The translations under genes and the position numbers were made by a program. From Hyphomicrobiales bacterium (GTDB lineage: Bacteria; Pseudomonadota; Alphaproteobacteria; Rhizobiales; Beijerinckiaceae), in NCBI GenBank assembly GCA_016716745.1, contig JADJVD010000005.1, positions 1-64,000 of the forward strand: DNA of 64,000 nt, in the 5' to 3' direction. Each line of letters begins with the position of its first letter. Position 1 is the stretch's first letter. Below, one piece after another: positions 54,331 through 62,778 of the stretch. Below the pieces are notes generated by a model. That model was not told where the DNA came from, ran no database searches, and was given only the letters and a program-made list of their open reading frames with translations.

Positions 54331-55352
54331 CGCTCGGTGAGCTTCAGCTCGATGCGGCGGTTGCGGCGCAGCGCGTCCTCGCTGTCGCCATTGTCGAGCG
54401 GCTGAAACTCGCCGAAGCCGGCCGCGACGAGGCGCTGGGGCGAGATGCCGCGCGTGATCAGATATTGCACCACCGAAATGGCGCGCGAGGCGGAGAGCTC
54501 CCAGTTCGTCTTGAACTGTCCCGAGCCTTGCAAGGGTCGCTTGTCGGTGTGGCCGTCGATGCGCAGCACCCACGGAATCTCCGGTGGGATCTCGCGCTCC
54601 AGCTCGATCACGGCGGCGGCGAGCTTGTCGAGCTCGGTCTTGCCGGCGGCGTTGACGCCCGCCTGTCCGGTGTCGAACAGCACTTCGGATTCGAACACGA
54701 AGCGGTCGCCGACGACGCGGATGCCGGGGCGGGCGCCGAGAATCTGGCGCAACCGGCCGAAGAAGTCGGACCGGTAGCGCGCCAGCTCCTGCACCTTCTG
54801 CGCCAGCGCGACGTTGAGGCGCGAGCCGAGATCGGCGATGCGGGCCTGACTTTCGCGATCGCGCGACTCGGAGGCCGACAGCGCCTCCTCGAGCGCGGCG
54901 AGCTGGCGGCGCAGCGCGGCGATCTGCTGGTTCAGAATGTCGACCTGCGCGATGGCGCGCTGCGAGACGAGCTTTTCGGCGTCGAGCTGCTTGCCGGCTT
55001 CGCTCGCGCGCGCGTTGGCGCTGGTCAGGCCCGCGCCGCCGGAGTCGATCAGGCCTTGCAGGCGGCGCTTGTCGGCCTCGGCGGCGTCGAGCGTGGCGGT
55101 CAGCGCGGCGAGGGTCGATTGCGCGTCCGTCTTGCCGGCGCGCTCGAGCGCGAGCAGTTGCGTCAGCTCCTCGATCTGCCGGTTCAGCTTGGTCAGCGCG
55201 GTGTCCTTGCCGGAGACCTCGCGCGACAGGAAGAACTGCGCCAGCATGAACACCGACAGCAGGAAGATCATGACCAGAAGCATCGTCGACAGCGCGTCGA
55301 CGAAGCCCGGCCAGTAATTGACCTCGCCGCCGCGACGGCGGCTGCGGCCCAT
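54327..55352 (-). CDS. MotB/OmpA-like peptidoglycan-binding stator protein
   Basis: The 341-residue protein has a single N-terminal transmembrane helix (VNYWPGFVDALSTMLLVMIF) with an Asp in the membrane entry, as in MotB. A long coiled coil follows (about 50-190; EELTQLLALERAGKTDAQST). The C-terminal OmpA domain has RIDGHTDKRPL, SASRAISVVQYL and GFGEFQPLDNGDSEDALRRN. It is coupled to the MotA-like gene 5 bases upstream, forming a stator-like pair. No flagellar genes are nearby. Confidence 0.88.
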   Translation of the reverse strand: MGRSRRRGGEVNYWPGFVDALSTMLLVMIFLLSVFMLAQFFLSREVSGKDTALTKLNRQIEELTQLLALERAGKTDAQSTLAALTATLDAAEADKRRLQGLIDSGGAGLTSANARASEAGKQLDAEKLVSQRAIAQVDILNQQIAALRRQLAALEEALSASESRDRESQARIADLGSRLNVALAQKVQELARYRSDFFGRLRQILGARPGIRVVGDRFVFESEVLFDTGQAGVNAAGKTELDKLAAAVIELEREIPPEIPWVLRIDGHTDKRPLQGSGQFKTNWELSASRAISVVQYLITRGISPQRLVAAGFGEFQPLDNGDSEDALRRNRRIELKLTER

Positions 55353-55357
55353 CGCGC

Positions 55358-56317
55358 TCACAGCGAACGCTCGCGCGCCAGACGGTCGAGCAAGGCGCGG
55401 ATCTCGCGCTGCTGGGAGGCCTGCGCCTCCACCCAGTCGCGGATCATCTGCTGCTCGGAGCGCATGTGCTGGACGAGGCCCTGAATGCCCTCGGCGAGGT
55501 TGGCCATCGCGGTCGTCGCCTGCGGGCCGCCGCCGGCGTCGCGCGCGGCGAGCTGGGCGAGCGCGGTTTCGATCTGCTCGGGGATCGCCATCGGCGCGCC
55601 GACCGGCGCGTCGGCGGTGAAGCGGGCGAGATTGTCCTCGAGCTCGTTGTAGAAGCGGTTCTGCGCCTGCCCCGCCTGCAGGTCGAGGAAGCCGAGAATG
55701 AGCGAGCCGGCGAGGCCGAACAGCGAGGAGGTGAAGGAGATGCTCATGCCGTCGATCGGCTTCGACAGGCCGCTCTTTAGCTCGTCGAACATCACCGCGG
55801 CGTCGGCGCCGGTCTGCATCGCCTTGATCACGCCGCCGATGGAGCCGACGGTCTCCAGCAGGCCCCAGAAGGTGCCGAGCAGGCCGAGAAACACCAGCAG
55901 GCCGGTGAGGTAGCGCGACAGTTCGCGCGCCTCGTCGAGACGCATGCCGACCGAATCGAGGATGGCGCGCAGCGTCAGCGTGGAGATGGCGCGCTGGCCG
56001 CCGGAATCGCGCAGGATGGCGGCGACCGGGGCGAGCAGGATCGGCGCGCCGACATTCTCGCCGACGCGCGCGCCGGTCAGCGCATTCACCCACTTCACCT
56101 CGCGGAACAGACGCACCACCTGCCGGAAGGCGTAGACGACGCCGAGCAGAAGCAGCCCGCCGATCAGCGCGTTGAGGCCGGGATTGGCGAGGAAGGCCGT
56201 CCAGATCTGCCGGTAGAGGATGAGCGCGACGAAGCCGACGAGGATCAGGAACACCAGCATCCGCACCAGAAAGATGCGGGGCGAGGACAAACGGGTCGCC
56301 TCGAACTCAGTCGCCAT
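55358..56317 (-). CDS. MotA/TolQ/ExbB-like membrane protein
   Basis: The 319-residue protein has three or four transmembrane helices (IFLVRMLVFLILVGFVALIL; LNALIGGLLLLGVVYAFRQV; YLTGLLVFLGLLGTFWGLLE; SISFTSSLFGLAGSLILGFL). The last two show the MotA/TolQ proton-channel pattern GLLGTFWGLLETV and SSLFGLAGSLILG. A long soluble helical tail ends at residue 319. It is the probable partner of the OmpA-like gene. Such pairs are common in Rhizobiales outside flagellar loci; their role may be envelope-related. Confidence 0.88.
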   Translation of the reverse strand: MATEFEATRLSSPRIFLVRMLVFLILVGFVALILYRQIWTAFLANPGLNALIGGLLLLGVVYAFRQVVRLFREVKWVNALTGARVGENVGAPILLAPVAAILRDSGGQRAISTLTLRAILDSVGMRLDEARELSRYLTGLLVFLGLLGTFWGLLETVGSIGGVIKAMQTGADAAVMFDELKSGLSKPIDGMSISFTSSLFGLAGSLILGFLDLQAGQAQNRFYNELEDNLARFTADAPVGAPMAIPEQIETALAQLAARDAGGGPQATTAMANLAEGIQGLVQHMRSEQQMIRDWVEAQASQQREIRALLDRLARERSL

Positions 56318-56434
56318 GAGCGCTCCGATCCGCGAGTCACGCTGCGTGAAATCACCGACAATCTAGCGCATCGGGCGGGCGGCACAAATTCGGGCCGCCC
56401 GGCGACCTGAGGCCGCAGGGGCGCCCGGCCGGGC

Positions 56435-57229
56435 TCAGCGGGCGGCGCGCAGGATCGCCAGCAGCTCCCTGTGGATCCACTCGTTGCCGGCGCAGACTGT
56501 GCCGGTCTCCATGAAGTCGGGCCCGCCGTCGGCGTCCGAGACGAAGCCGCCCGCCTCGCGCACCAGCAGGGCGCCGGCGGCGAAGTCCCAGGTGTTGAGG
56601 CCGCGCTCCCACCAGGCGTCGAAGCGGCCGGCGGCGACATAGGCGAGATCGAGCGCGGCCGCGCCCATGCGGCGCACGTTCTGGGCCTTCGCCATCACGC
56701 CGGCGAGCTCCGCCTTGAAGCGGGGATGGGCCGTCGCCTTGCCGAGATGGGGCACGCCGCAGCCGATCAGCGACATCGCCACGTCGCGGCGCTGCGAGAC
56801 GCGCAGGCGGCGGTTGTTGTTCCAGGCGCCCTGGCCCTTCTCGGCGACATACATGTCGTCGGTGGCCGGGTTGTAGACGAGGCCGGCGACGAGCTGGCCC
56901 TCGCGCTCGAGCGCGATCGAGACGGCGAACATCGGGATCGCGTGCAGGAAGTTGGCGGTGCCGTCGAGCGGGTCGATATGCCAGCGGTGGGTGGCGTCGG
57001 TCCCCTCGACGACGCCCGACTCCTCCATCACGAAACCGTAGCCCGGACGGGCGCGCGACAGCTCCTCGAAGATCACCTTCTCCGCCTTGCGGTCGGCGGC
57101 GGAGACGAAATCGCCCGGCCCCTTCATCGACACCTGAAGATTCTCGACCTCGCCGAAATCGCGCTTGAGGCCCTTGCCGGCCTTCAGCGCGGCGGCGGTC
57201 ATGACGTTCATCAGGGCGGAGCGGATCAT
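56435..57229 (-). CDS. inositol monophosphatase family protein
   Basis: The 264-residue phosphatase has the IMPase motifs GDFVSAADRKAE (near 43), EESGVVEG (near 72), IDPLDGTANFLH (near 88) and LNTWDFAAGALLVREAGG (near 215). It is likely a SuhB-like phosphatase or acts on a small sugar phosphate. The start at MIRSALMNVMT (57229) matches family length. It is next to the MotA/OmpA operon in the same direction. Confidence 0.92.
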   Translation of the reverse strand: MIRSALMNVMTAAALKAGKGLKRDFGEVENLQVSMKGPGDFVSAADRKAEKVIFEELSRARPGYGFVMEESGVVEGTDATHRWHIDPLDGTANFLHAIPMFAVSIALEREGQLVAGLVYNPATDDMYVAEKGQGAWNNNRRLRVSQRRDVAMSLIGCGVPHLGKATAHPRFKAELAGVMAKAQNVRRMGAAALDLAYVAAGRFDAWWERGLNTWDFAAGALLVREAGGFVSDADGGPDFMETGTVCAGNEWIHRELLAILRAAR

Positions 57230-57319
57230 GGGCGGGAACTCTGGACGGGAAGGGCGCGGGCGCGGACCCGGGCTTCTAGCGGGCGCGGCCGGCGCTGTCA
57301 CGCGCGCCGCCCGCGCGAC

Positions 57320-58300
57320 TCACCGGCCGAGATAGCGGCGCACCGCCTCGTCGACCCTGGTGCGCTGGTCGGGCGTGAGGGCGACGAGCTGGTCCTCGAG
57401 CCAGGGGTCGGGCACGCCGGCGGCGCGGGCGAGGATGTGCCACTTCATCGCCTCGACGATGTTCTTCGGCATGCCGCGGCCGGCGGCAAGAATGCGCGCG
57501 ATGCGGTTCTGCGCGGCCGGATTGTCGCGATTGGCGGCGCGCAGGAACAGCTTGGCGGCTGCCGGTTCGTTCTTCTCCACGCCCTCGCCGTTAAACAGCA
57601 TGATCGCGTAGTCGATCTCGCCGGCGACGTTGCGCTCGTCGGCGGCGCGGCCGATCCAGCGGGCGGCCTCGGCGAGATCCTTCTCGACGCCGCGCCCCTC
57701 GCGGTAGAGCAGGCCGAGCGAATAGGCCGAATCGGCGTCGCCCGCCTCGGCGCCCTTGCGGAAGAACTGCGCCGCTTTGGCGAAATCCGGCGGGCCGCCG
57801 TCGGTCGACTCGATCGCCATCACGCCGAGATTGTAGTTCGCCCCGGCGACGTCCTGGTCGGCGGCGCGCTCGAACAGACGCTTTGCCTCCGCTTTGTCCT
57901 TCGGCACGCCGCGACCGTCCAGATACATCACCGCGAGGGCGAAGATCGCCGGCGCATAGTCGCGGTCGGCGGCGAGGCGAAACCAGCGCGCGGCCTCCGC
58001 CTCGTCCTGCCGGATCGACAGGCCGTCGGCGTGGATCTGGCCGATCAGCGCCATCGCCGGCGCGTCGGTCTTGTCCGCATCGAGGCGCTTCAGGGCCTCC
58101 TTGTAGGCGGTGACGTAGTAGCCGCGCTGATAGGCGGCGAAGGCTGCGTCCCGCCCCTCGGCGCTCGGCGCGGGGCCTGCGGACAGGCTCGGCGTCGACA
58201 GCGTCGCGCCGAAGCCCTTGGGCGAGGGTTGCGCCTGCGCCGCCGCCAGCGACAGCGTCAGCGCGGCGAGCGCGAGGATTGCGGGGCGGATCGCTCTCAC
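57320..58300 (-). CDS. secreted Sel1-like repeat protein
   Basis: The 326-residue protein has a Sec signal (PAILALAALTLSLAAAQAQ) and about six Sel1-like repeats of 36 residues, such as AEAARWFRLAADRDYAPAIF, AEAKRLFERAADQDVAGANY and AEAARWIGRAADERNVAGEI. Such proteins are helical scaffolds for protein contacts. It starts 7 bases after the stop of the ThiE-like gene. Confidence 0.87.
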   Translation of the reverse strand: MRAIRPAILALAALTLSLAAAQAQPSPKGFGATLSTPSLSAGPAPSAEGRDAAFAAYQRGYYVTAYKEALKRLDADKTDAPAMALIGQIHADGLSIRQDEAEAARWFRLAADRDYAPAIFALAVMYLDGRGVPKDKAEAKRLFERAADQDVAGANYNLGVMAIESTDGGPPDFAKAAQFFRKGAEAGDADSAYSLGLLYREGRGVEKDLAEAARWIGRAADERNVAGEIDYAIMLFNGEGVEKNEPAAAKLFLRAANRDNPAAQNRIARILAAGRGMPKNIVEAMKWHILARAAGVPDPWLEDQLVALTPDQRTRVDEAVRRYLGR

Positions 58301-58307
58301 GCCGGCC

Positions 58308-58937
58308 TCACGCGCGCGCCGGCGCGGCGGCGAGGTCGGCCGCGGCGCGCTTCAGGATCGCGGCCGGGTCCGCCTCGGCGAACAGCCACGGCCCGAGGGC
58401 GACGAAATCGGCCCCCGCCTGCGCGAGGGCGGCGACCTCGTCCGCCTGCGCGGCGTAGGCGACGCAGGGCACGTTGAAAATCTCCGACCACCAGCCGGCG
58501 CGCTCGACGCGCCAGTCGAGCGGACGGACGAAGCCGTCGGCCGCCGGCTCGCCGAACATCAGATAGTCGGGCTCGGCCTCGCCCGCCTGCATCGCCTCGT
58601 CGCGCGAGGCGAGGGCGCCGACGCCGACGATGCGCTTCGGGCGCATCGACTTCAGCGCGGCGGCGAGCGCCTCGCCGGCGCCGGCGACATGCACGCCGTC
58701 GGCCTCGGCGCGGCCGGCGAGCCGGGTGTCGTCCTCCACCACGACGGCGATCCCGGCGGGCTGGAGGATGTCGCAGACGGCGCGGGCGACCGCCTTGCTC
58801 TGTCCGGGCTCGTTGGTCGCCAGCCGCAGCAGCGCGCAGGCGACCGCGCCGCTCGCGGCGGCGGCGGCGAAGACGGCGGCGCCCTCGCCGGGAGCGGCGA
58901 GCGGCGGCGTGACGAGGTAGAGGCGCGGCTCGGTCAT
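58308..58937 (-). CDS. thiamine phosphate synthase-like protein, degenerate motifs
   Basis: The 209-residue protein has the ThiE/TenI TIM-barrel outline: RLYLVTPPLAAPGEG, ADGVHVAGAG and FVALGPWLFAEADP. It lacks the usual QYRxK segment (CALLRLAT here), and the NDR motif reads EDDTRLAG. The loss of these pyrophosphate and pyrimidine contacts suggests a changed or lost activity. It is grouped with the Sel1 gene. Confidence 0.75.
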   Translation of the reverse strand: MTEPRLYLVTPPLAAPGEGAAVFAAAAASGAVACALLRLATNEPGQSKAVARAVCDILQPAGIAVVVEDDTRLAGRAEADGVHVAGAGEALAAALKSMRPKRIVGVGALASRDEAMQAGEAEPDYLMFGEPAADGFVRPLDWRVERAGWWSEIFNVPCVAYAAQADEVAALAQAGADFVALGPWLFAEADPAAILKRAAADLAAAPARA

Positions 58938-59034
58938 GCTCGAATCTGTCCTGCGCGAGGAATGCGGCGAAGCCGCGGCGCGTCGCGCCTGTTAGCCGAG
59001 CGGAGCGCGCGCGTCCAATCCGCGCGCCCGCCCG

Positions 59035-59073
59035 TCAGGGCGGATACATCTTGCCGGGGTTCATGTCGGCGGA
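59035..59073 (-). pseudogene. possible remnant of an FAD-linked oxidase C-terminus
   Basis: On the minus strand, ADMNPGKMYPP followed by a TGA reads like the last residues of GlcD-type FAD-linked oxidases (NPGKMYP endings). Nothing upstream continues it, because the repeat at 59089-59169 intervenes. The match is short and could be chance. Confidence 0.3.
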
Positions 59074-59088
59074 CGCCCTCGCCCTCGC

Positions 59089-59169
59089 CGTCATTGCGAG
59101 CGAAGCGAAGCAATCCAGAGCGGTGCACGGAGGCTGGATTGCTTCGTCGCTTCGCTTCTCGCAATGACG
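59089..59169. repeat. long inverted repeat element
   Basis: The left arm CGTCATTGCGAGCGAAGC, then GAAGCAATCC, is mirrored on the right by GGATTGCTTC, a short CGTCG insert and GCTTCTCGCAATGACG. The element is 81 bases with a central GC part. This is the common intergenic palindrome of Rhizobiales and relatives. Its position 41 bases from the fba terminator suggests a neutral insertion site. Confidence 0.75.
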
Positions 59170-59209
59170 GGCGGTGGTCAGCCGCGCGACGCGCATGGCC
59201 GCCTCGACG

Positions 59210-59239
59210 AAAAAGGCCGCGCCCTCGCGAACGCGGCCT
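59210..59239 (-). terminator. intrinsic terminator of fba
   Basis: On the minus strand AGGCCGCG and CGCGGCCT form an 8-bp stem with a 10-base loop, followed by five T residues. It begins 23 bases after the fba stop codon. Confidence 0.8.
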
Positions 59240-59261
59240 CTGTCTTGCTTCGCCGGCGCGA

Positions 59262-60329
59262 TCAGCCGAACTTCGGGTCGAGCTCGCCCTTGGCGTAGCG
59301 GTTGGCCATGTCGGCGAGGGTGAGCACGCGCTTGATCTTGCTCGCCTGACCGGCCGTGCCGAACTCCTCGAGGCGCTGCTTGCAGAGCTTCGTCATCGCG
59401 TCCTGCGCGGGCTTGAGATATTTGCGCGGGTCGAACTCGCCGGGGCTTTCGGCGAAGACTTTTCGGATCTGGCCCGTCATCGCCATGCGGTTGTCGGTGT
59501 CGATGTTGATCTTGCGCACGCCGTTCTTGATGCCGCGCTGGATCTCCTCGACCGGCACGCCCCAGGTCTGGGGCATCTTGCCGCCGAACTTGTTGATGAT
59601 GTCCTGCAGGTCCTGCGGCACCGACGAGGAGCCGTGCATGACGAGATGGATGTTCGGGAGCTTCTTGTGGATCTCCTCGATCACGTTCATCGCCAGCACC
59701 TTGCCGTCGGGCTTGCGGGTGAACTTGTAGGCGCCGTGCGAGGTGCCCATGGCGATCGCCAGCGCGTCGACCTTGGTCTCCTTGACGAACTTCACCGCCT
59801 CGTCCGGGTTGGTCAGCAACTGGTCGTGGCTGAGCTTGCCCTCGGCGCCGTGGCCGTCCTCCTTCTCGCCCTCGCCGGTCTCGAGGCTGCCGAGCACGCC
59901 GAGTTCGCCCTCGACCGAGATGCCGCCGAGATGGGCCATGTCGGTCACCGTCTTGGTGACGCCGACATTGTAGGCCCAGTCGGCCGGGGTCTTGCCGTCG
60001 GCCTTCAACGAGCCGTCCATCATCACCGAGGTGAAGCCGGCCTGAATGGCGGTCATGCAGGTCGCCGGGCCGTTGCCGTGGTCGAGATGCACGCAGACGG
60101 GAATGTGCGGATAGATCTCGGTCACCGCGTCCATCATGTGCTTGAGCATGATGTCGTTGGCGTATTGGCGGGCGCCGCGCGAGGCCTGGATGATCACCGG
60201 CGCGTCCACCGCGTCGGCGGCGGCCATGATCGCGAGCGCCTGCTCCATGTTGTTGATGTTGAACGCCGGCACGCCGTAGCCCTGTTCGGCGGCGTGATCG
60301 AGCAACTGTCGAAGCGTGATGCGGGCCAT
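59262..60329 (-). CDS. fba: class II fructose-1,6-bisphosphate aldolase, Calvin type
   Basis: This zinc enzyme interconverts fructose-1,6-bisphosphate with two triose phosphates; the Calvin-type also acts on sedoheptulose bisphosphate. The 355-residue protein has ITLRQLLDHAAEQGYGVPAF, zinc-binding VHLDHGNGPATC, GVLGSLETGEGEKEDGHGAE (catalytic-loop region), MGTSHGAYKF, HGSSSVPQDL and INIDTDNRMAM. It is the second enzyme of the pgk-fba operon, 40 bases downstream of pgk, with its own terminator. Confidence 0.95.
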   Translation of the reverse strand: MARITLRQLLDHAAEQGYGVPAFNINNMEQALAIMAAADAVDAPVIIQASRGARQYANDIMLKHMMDAVTEIYPHIPVCVHLDHGNGPATCMTAIQAGFTSVMMDGSLKADGKTPADWAYNVGVTKTVTDMAHLGGISVEGELGVLGSLETGEGEKEDGHGAEGKLSHDQLLTNPDEAVKFVKETKVDALAIAMGTSHGAYKFTRKPDGKVLAMNVIEEIHKKLPNIHLVMHGSSSVPQDLQDIINKFGGKMPQTWGVPVEEIQRGIKNGVRKINIDTDNRMAMTGQIRKVFAESPGEFDPRKYLKPAQDAMTKLCKQRLEEFGTAGQASKIKRVLTLADMANRYAKGELDPKFG

Positions 60330-60369
60330 TGCGGTCTCCTGTGAAACGGGACGGATGAAACAGCGCGCG

Positions 60370-61563
60370 TTACGCGCGCAGCGCCTCGACGCCGGGCAGG
60401 GCCTTGCCTTCCATCCATTCGAGGAAGGCGCCGCCGGCGGTCGAAATATAGGTGAAGTCGTCGGCCGCTCCGGCCTGATTGAGCGCCGACACCGTGTCGC
60501 CGCCGCCGCCGACGGCGAGCAGTCTGCCCGCCTTGACGCGGCGCGCGGCCGCCTTGGCCACGGCGGCGGTGCCGGCGTCGAAGGGCGCCAGCTCGAACGC
60601 GCCGAAGGGGCCGTTCCACACTAGCGTCTTCGCCACATCGAGCAGCGTCTCGATCTCGACGACCGAGCGCGGGCCGATGTCGAGCATCATCTCGTCGGCG
60701 CCGATCCGGTCGACCGGGACGACGCGGCTCGGCGCGTGCGCCTTGAATTCCTTGGCGACGACGGCGTCGACCGGAAGCACGATCTCGCACTTCGCCTCTT
60801 TCGCGGCCGCCAGAATGGCGCGCGCGGTGTCGGCGAGATCCTTCTCGCAGAGCGACTTGCCGACGTCCTTGCCCTGCGCGAACAGGAAGGTGTTGGCCAT
60901 GCCGCCGCCGATGATCAGCATGTCGACCTTCTTCACGAGGTTGCCGAGCAGATCGAGCTTGCTCGACACTTTCGCGCCGCCGACGATGGCGACCACCGGC
61001 TTCTTCGGATTGCCGAGGGCGGCGTCGAGCGCCTCGAGCTCCTGCTGCATCGCGCGGCCGGCATAGGCGGGCAGCTTCTTCGCCACGCCCTCGGTCGAGG
61101 CGTGGGCGCGATGGGCGGCCGAGAAGGCGTCGTTGACATAGACGTCGCCGAGCGCGAGGCCCTCGACGATCGCCGGATCGTTCTTCTCCTCGCCCTTGTG
61201 GAAGCGGGTGTTCTCGAGCAGCAGCACGTCGCCGTCCTGCATCTTCGCGATGGCCTGCGCGGCGACCTCGCCGATGCAGTCGCCGGCGAAGCCGACGGGC
61301 TGGCCGATGATGCCGGCTACGGCGGCGGCGACGGGCTTCAGCGAATTCGCCTCTCGTCCGGCCCGCCCTTGGGGCGACCGAAATGGGCGAGCAGGATCAC
61401 CTTCGCGCCCTTGCCGGCGAGTTCGAGAATGGTCGGCGCGACGCGCGCGATGCGGGGTTGCGTCGGATACCTTGCCGTTCTCCATCGGCACGTTGAGATC
61501 GACGCGCAACAGCACGCGCTTGCCCTTGGGGGCGAGGTCGTCGAGCGTGCGGAAAGCGGACAT
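60370..61563 (-). CDS. pgk: phosphoglycerate kinase, with an out-of-frame internal block
   Basis: The enzyme makes ATP from 1,3-bisphosphoglycerate. The frame is open for 397 residues, but residues about 37-71 (61347-61457) are unrelated to the family. In the next frame that block reads RIARVAPTILELAGKGAKVI and LLAHFGRPKGGPDER, the true sequence with the substrate-binding HFGRPKG. The frame seems to lose register at GGGTTGC (61452-61461) and regain it near 61348-61355. Elsewhere the motifs are intact: VLLRVDLNVPMENGK, LLLENTRFHKGEEKND, VGGAKVSSKLDLL, WNGPFGAFE and GGGGDTVSAL. As written the enzyme would be inactive. Confidence 0.9.
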   Translation of the reverse strand: MSAFRTLDDLAPKGKRVLLRVDLNVPMENGKVSDATPHRARRADHSRTRRQGREGDPARPFRSPQGRAGREANSLKPVAAAVAGIIGQPVGFAGDCIGEVAAQAIAKMQDGDVLLLENTRFHKGEEKNDPAIVEGLALGDVYVNDAFSAAHRAHASTEGVAKKLPAYAGRAMQQELEALDAALGNPKKPVVAIVGGAKVSSKLDLLGNLVKKVDMLIIGGGMANTFLFAQGKDVGKSLCEKDLADTARAILAAAKEAKCEIVLPVDAVVAKEFKAHAPSRVVPVDRIGADEMMLDIGPRSVVEIETLLDVAKTLVWNGPFGAFELAPFDAGTAAVAKAAARRVKAGRLLAVGGGGDTVSALNQAGAADDFTYISTAGGAFLEWMEGKALPGVEALRA

Positions 61564-61578
61564 GGCGGACTCCAGTGG

Positions 61579-62778
61579 TCAGGCCGCAGCGGCCTCCTTC
61601 TTCGGCATGAAGATGAGAAGAAGGCCGATCGCCGGCAGGAAGGAACAGACGCGGTAGACGAAATCAAGCCCGTAGGAATCGGCAAGTAGGCCAAGAGCCG
61701 CAGCGCCGAGGCCGCCGGTGCCGAAGGACAGGCCGAAGAACAGGCCGCCGACCATGCCGACGCGGCCGGGCGCGAGCTCCTGCGCCGTCACCACGATCAG
61801 CGAGAAGGACGAGGCGATGACGAAGCCGATGATCGCGGTGAGCGCCACCGTCCAGAAGAAGTTCGCGTAGGGCAGGGCGATCGAGAAGGGCAGCACGCCG
61901 AGGATCGACACCCAGATGATCGGCAGCTTGCCGAAACGGTCGCCGAGCGGGCCGCCGATGAGCGTGCCGGCGGCGACCGCCGCCATGAACACGAACAGGT
62001 AGAACTGCGATTCCTGAATCGACAGGCCGAAGCGGTCGATCAGGTAGAAGGTGTAGAAGGATTGCAGGCTCGCCGTGTAGAAATTCTTCGAGAAGACGAG
62101 CGCGATCAGGATCGCGATGGCGAGCCACGCCTTGCGCGAGAGCGGCGGCGGCGGGGCGGACGCCCTGCGCGCCGCGCCCAGATGCGTCGAATACCAGCGC
62201 CCGACCCAGAACAGCAGCGCCATGCCGGCGAAGGCCACGAGCGCGAACCAGGCGATGGCGCCCTGGCCGAAGGGCACGATGATCAGCGCGGCGAGCAGCG
62301 GGCCGACCGCCTGGCCCGTGTTGCCGCCAACCTGAAAGAAGCTCTGGGCGAAGCCGTAGCGTCCGCCCGAGGCGGAGCGGGCGACGCGCGAGGCTTCGGG
62401 ATGGAAGATCGAGGAGCCGACGCCGATGGTCGAGGCGGCCAGCAGCACCCAGCCGAAACTGTGCGCGCGCGACAGCAGCAGCAGGCCGGCGAGCGAGCAC
62501 ATCATGCCGACGACCAGCGAATAGGGCATGGCCTTGCGGTCGGTCGCAACGCCCACCATCGGCTGCAGCACGCTGGCGGTGACCTGGAAGGCGAAGGTGA
62601 TGAAGCCGATCTGGCCGAAGGTCAGGCCGAGGTCGCGCTGCAGGATCGGGTAGATCGATGGCAGCAGCGACTGGATCGTGTCGTTGAGGAAGTGCGAGGC
62701 GGACAGCGCGAGCAGGATCGGGAAGGCGACGGACGTCGCCGACGGAGGCCTTGCGGACGGGCTCGCCTCGGCGGTCAT
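61579..62778 (-). CDS. MFS transporter, fosmidomycin resistance (Fsr) type
   Basis: The 399-residue membrane protein has 12 hydrophobic helices. The first helix LLALSASHFLNDTIQSLLPS and following YPILQRDLGLTFGQIGF match Fsr-type exporters. The A motif region is GVATDRKAMPYSLVVGM, and SIFHPEASRVARSASGGRYG is the signature of this branch. It probably exports a small molecule; resistance to fosmidomycin is known for E. coli Fsr but not shown here. It is 15 bases upstream of pgk on the same strand. Confidence 0.88.
   Translation of the reverse strand: MTAEASPSARPPSATSVAFPILLALSASHFLNDTIQSLLPSIYPILQRDLGLTFGQIGFITFAFQVTASVLQPMVGVATDRKAMPYSLVVGMMCSLAGLLLLSRAHSFGWVLLAASTIGVGSSIFHPEASRVARSASGGRYGFAQSFFQVGGNTGQAVGPLLAALIIVPFGQGAIAWFALVAFAGMALLFWVGRWYSTHLGAARRASAPPPPLSRKAWLAIAILIALVFSKNFYTASLQSFYTFYLIDRFGLSIQESQFYLFVFMAAVAAGTLIGGPLGDRFGKLPIIWVSILGVLPFSIALPYANFFWTVALTAIIGFVIASSFSLIVVTAQELAPGRVGMVGGLFFGLSFGTGGLGAAALGLLADSYGLDFVYRVCSFLPAIGLLLIFMPKKEAAAA

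Larger units (their letters stand above)
58938..59261. other. 324-bp intergenic region between fba and the ThiE-like gene
   Basis: This stretch contains, from left to right, a possible oxidase remnant (59035-59073), a long inverted repeat (59089-59169) and the fba terminator (59210-59239). No intact gene is seen. A promoter for the ThiE-like gene should lie here, but I see no clear consensus. Confidence 0.7.

Noticed and set aside
54327..56317. A Zorya-type anti-phage system (ZorA/ZorB are MotA/OmpA-like).
   Set aside because: The other Zorya genes (ZorC, ZorD, ZorE) are absent. The neighbours are an inositol monophosphatase and a GNAT, and the pair is widespread as a housekeeping unit.
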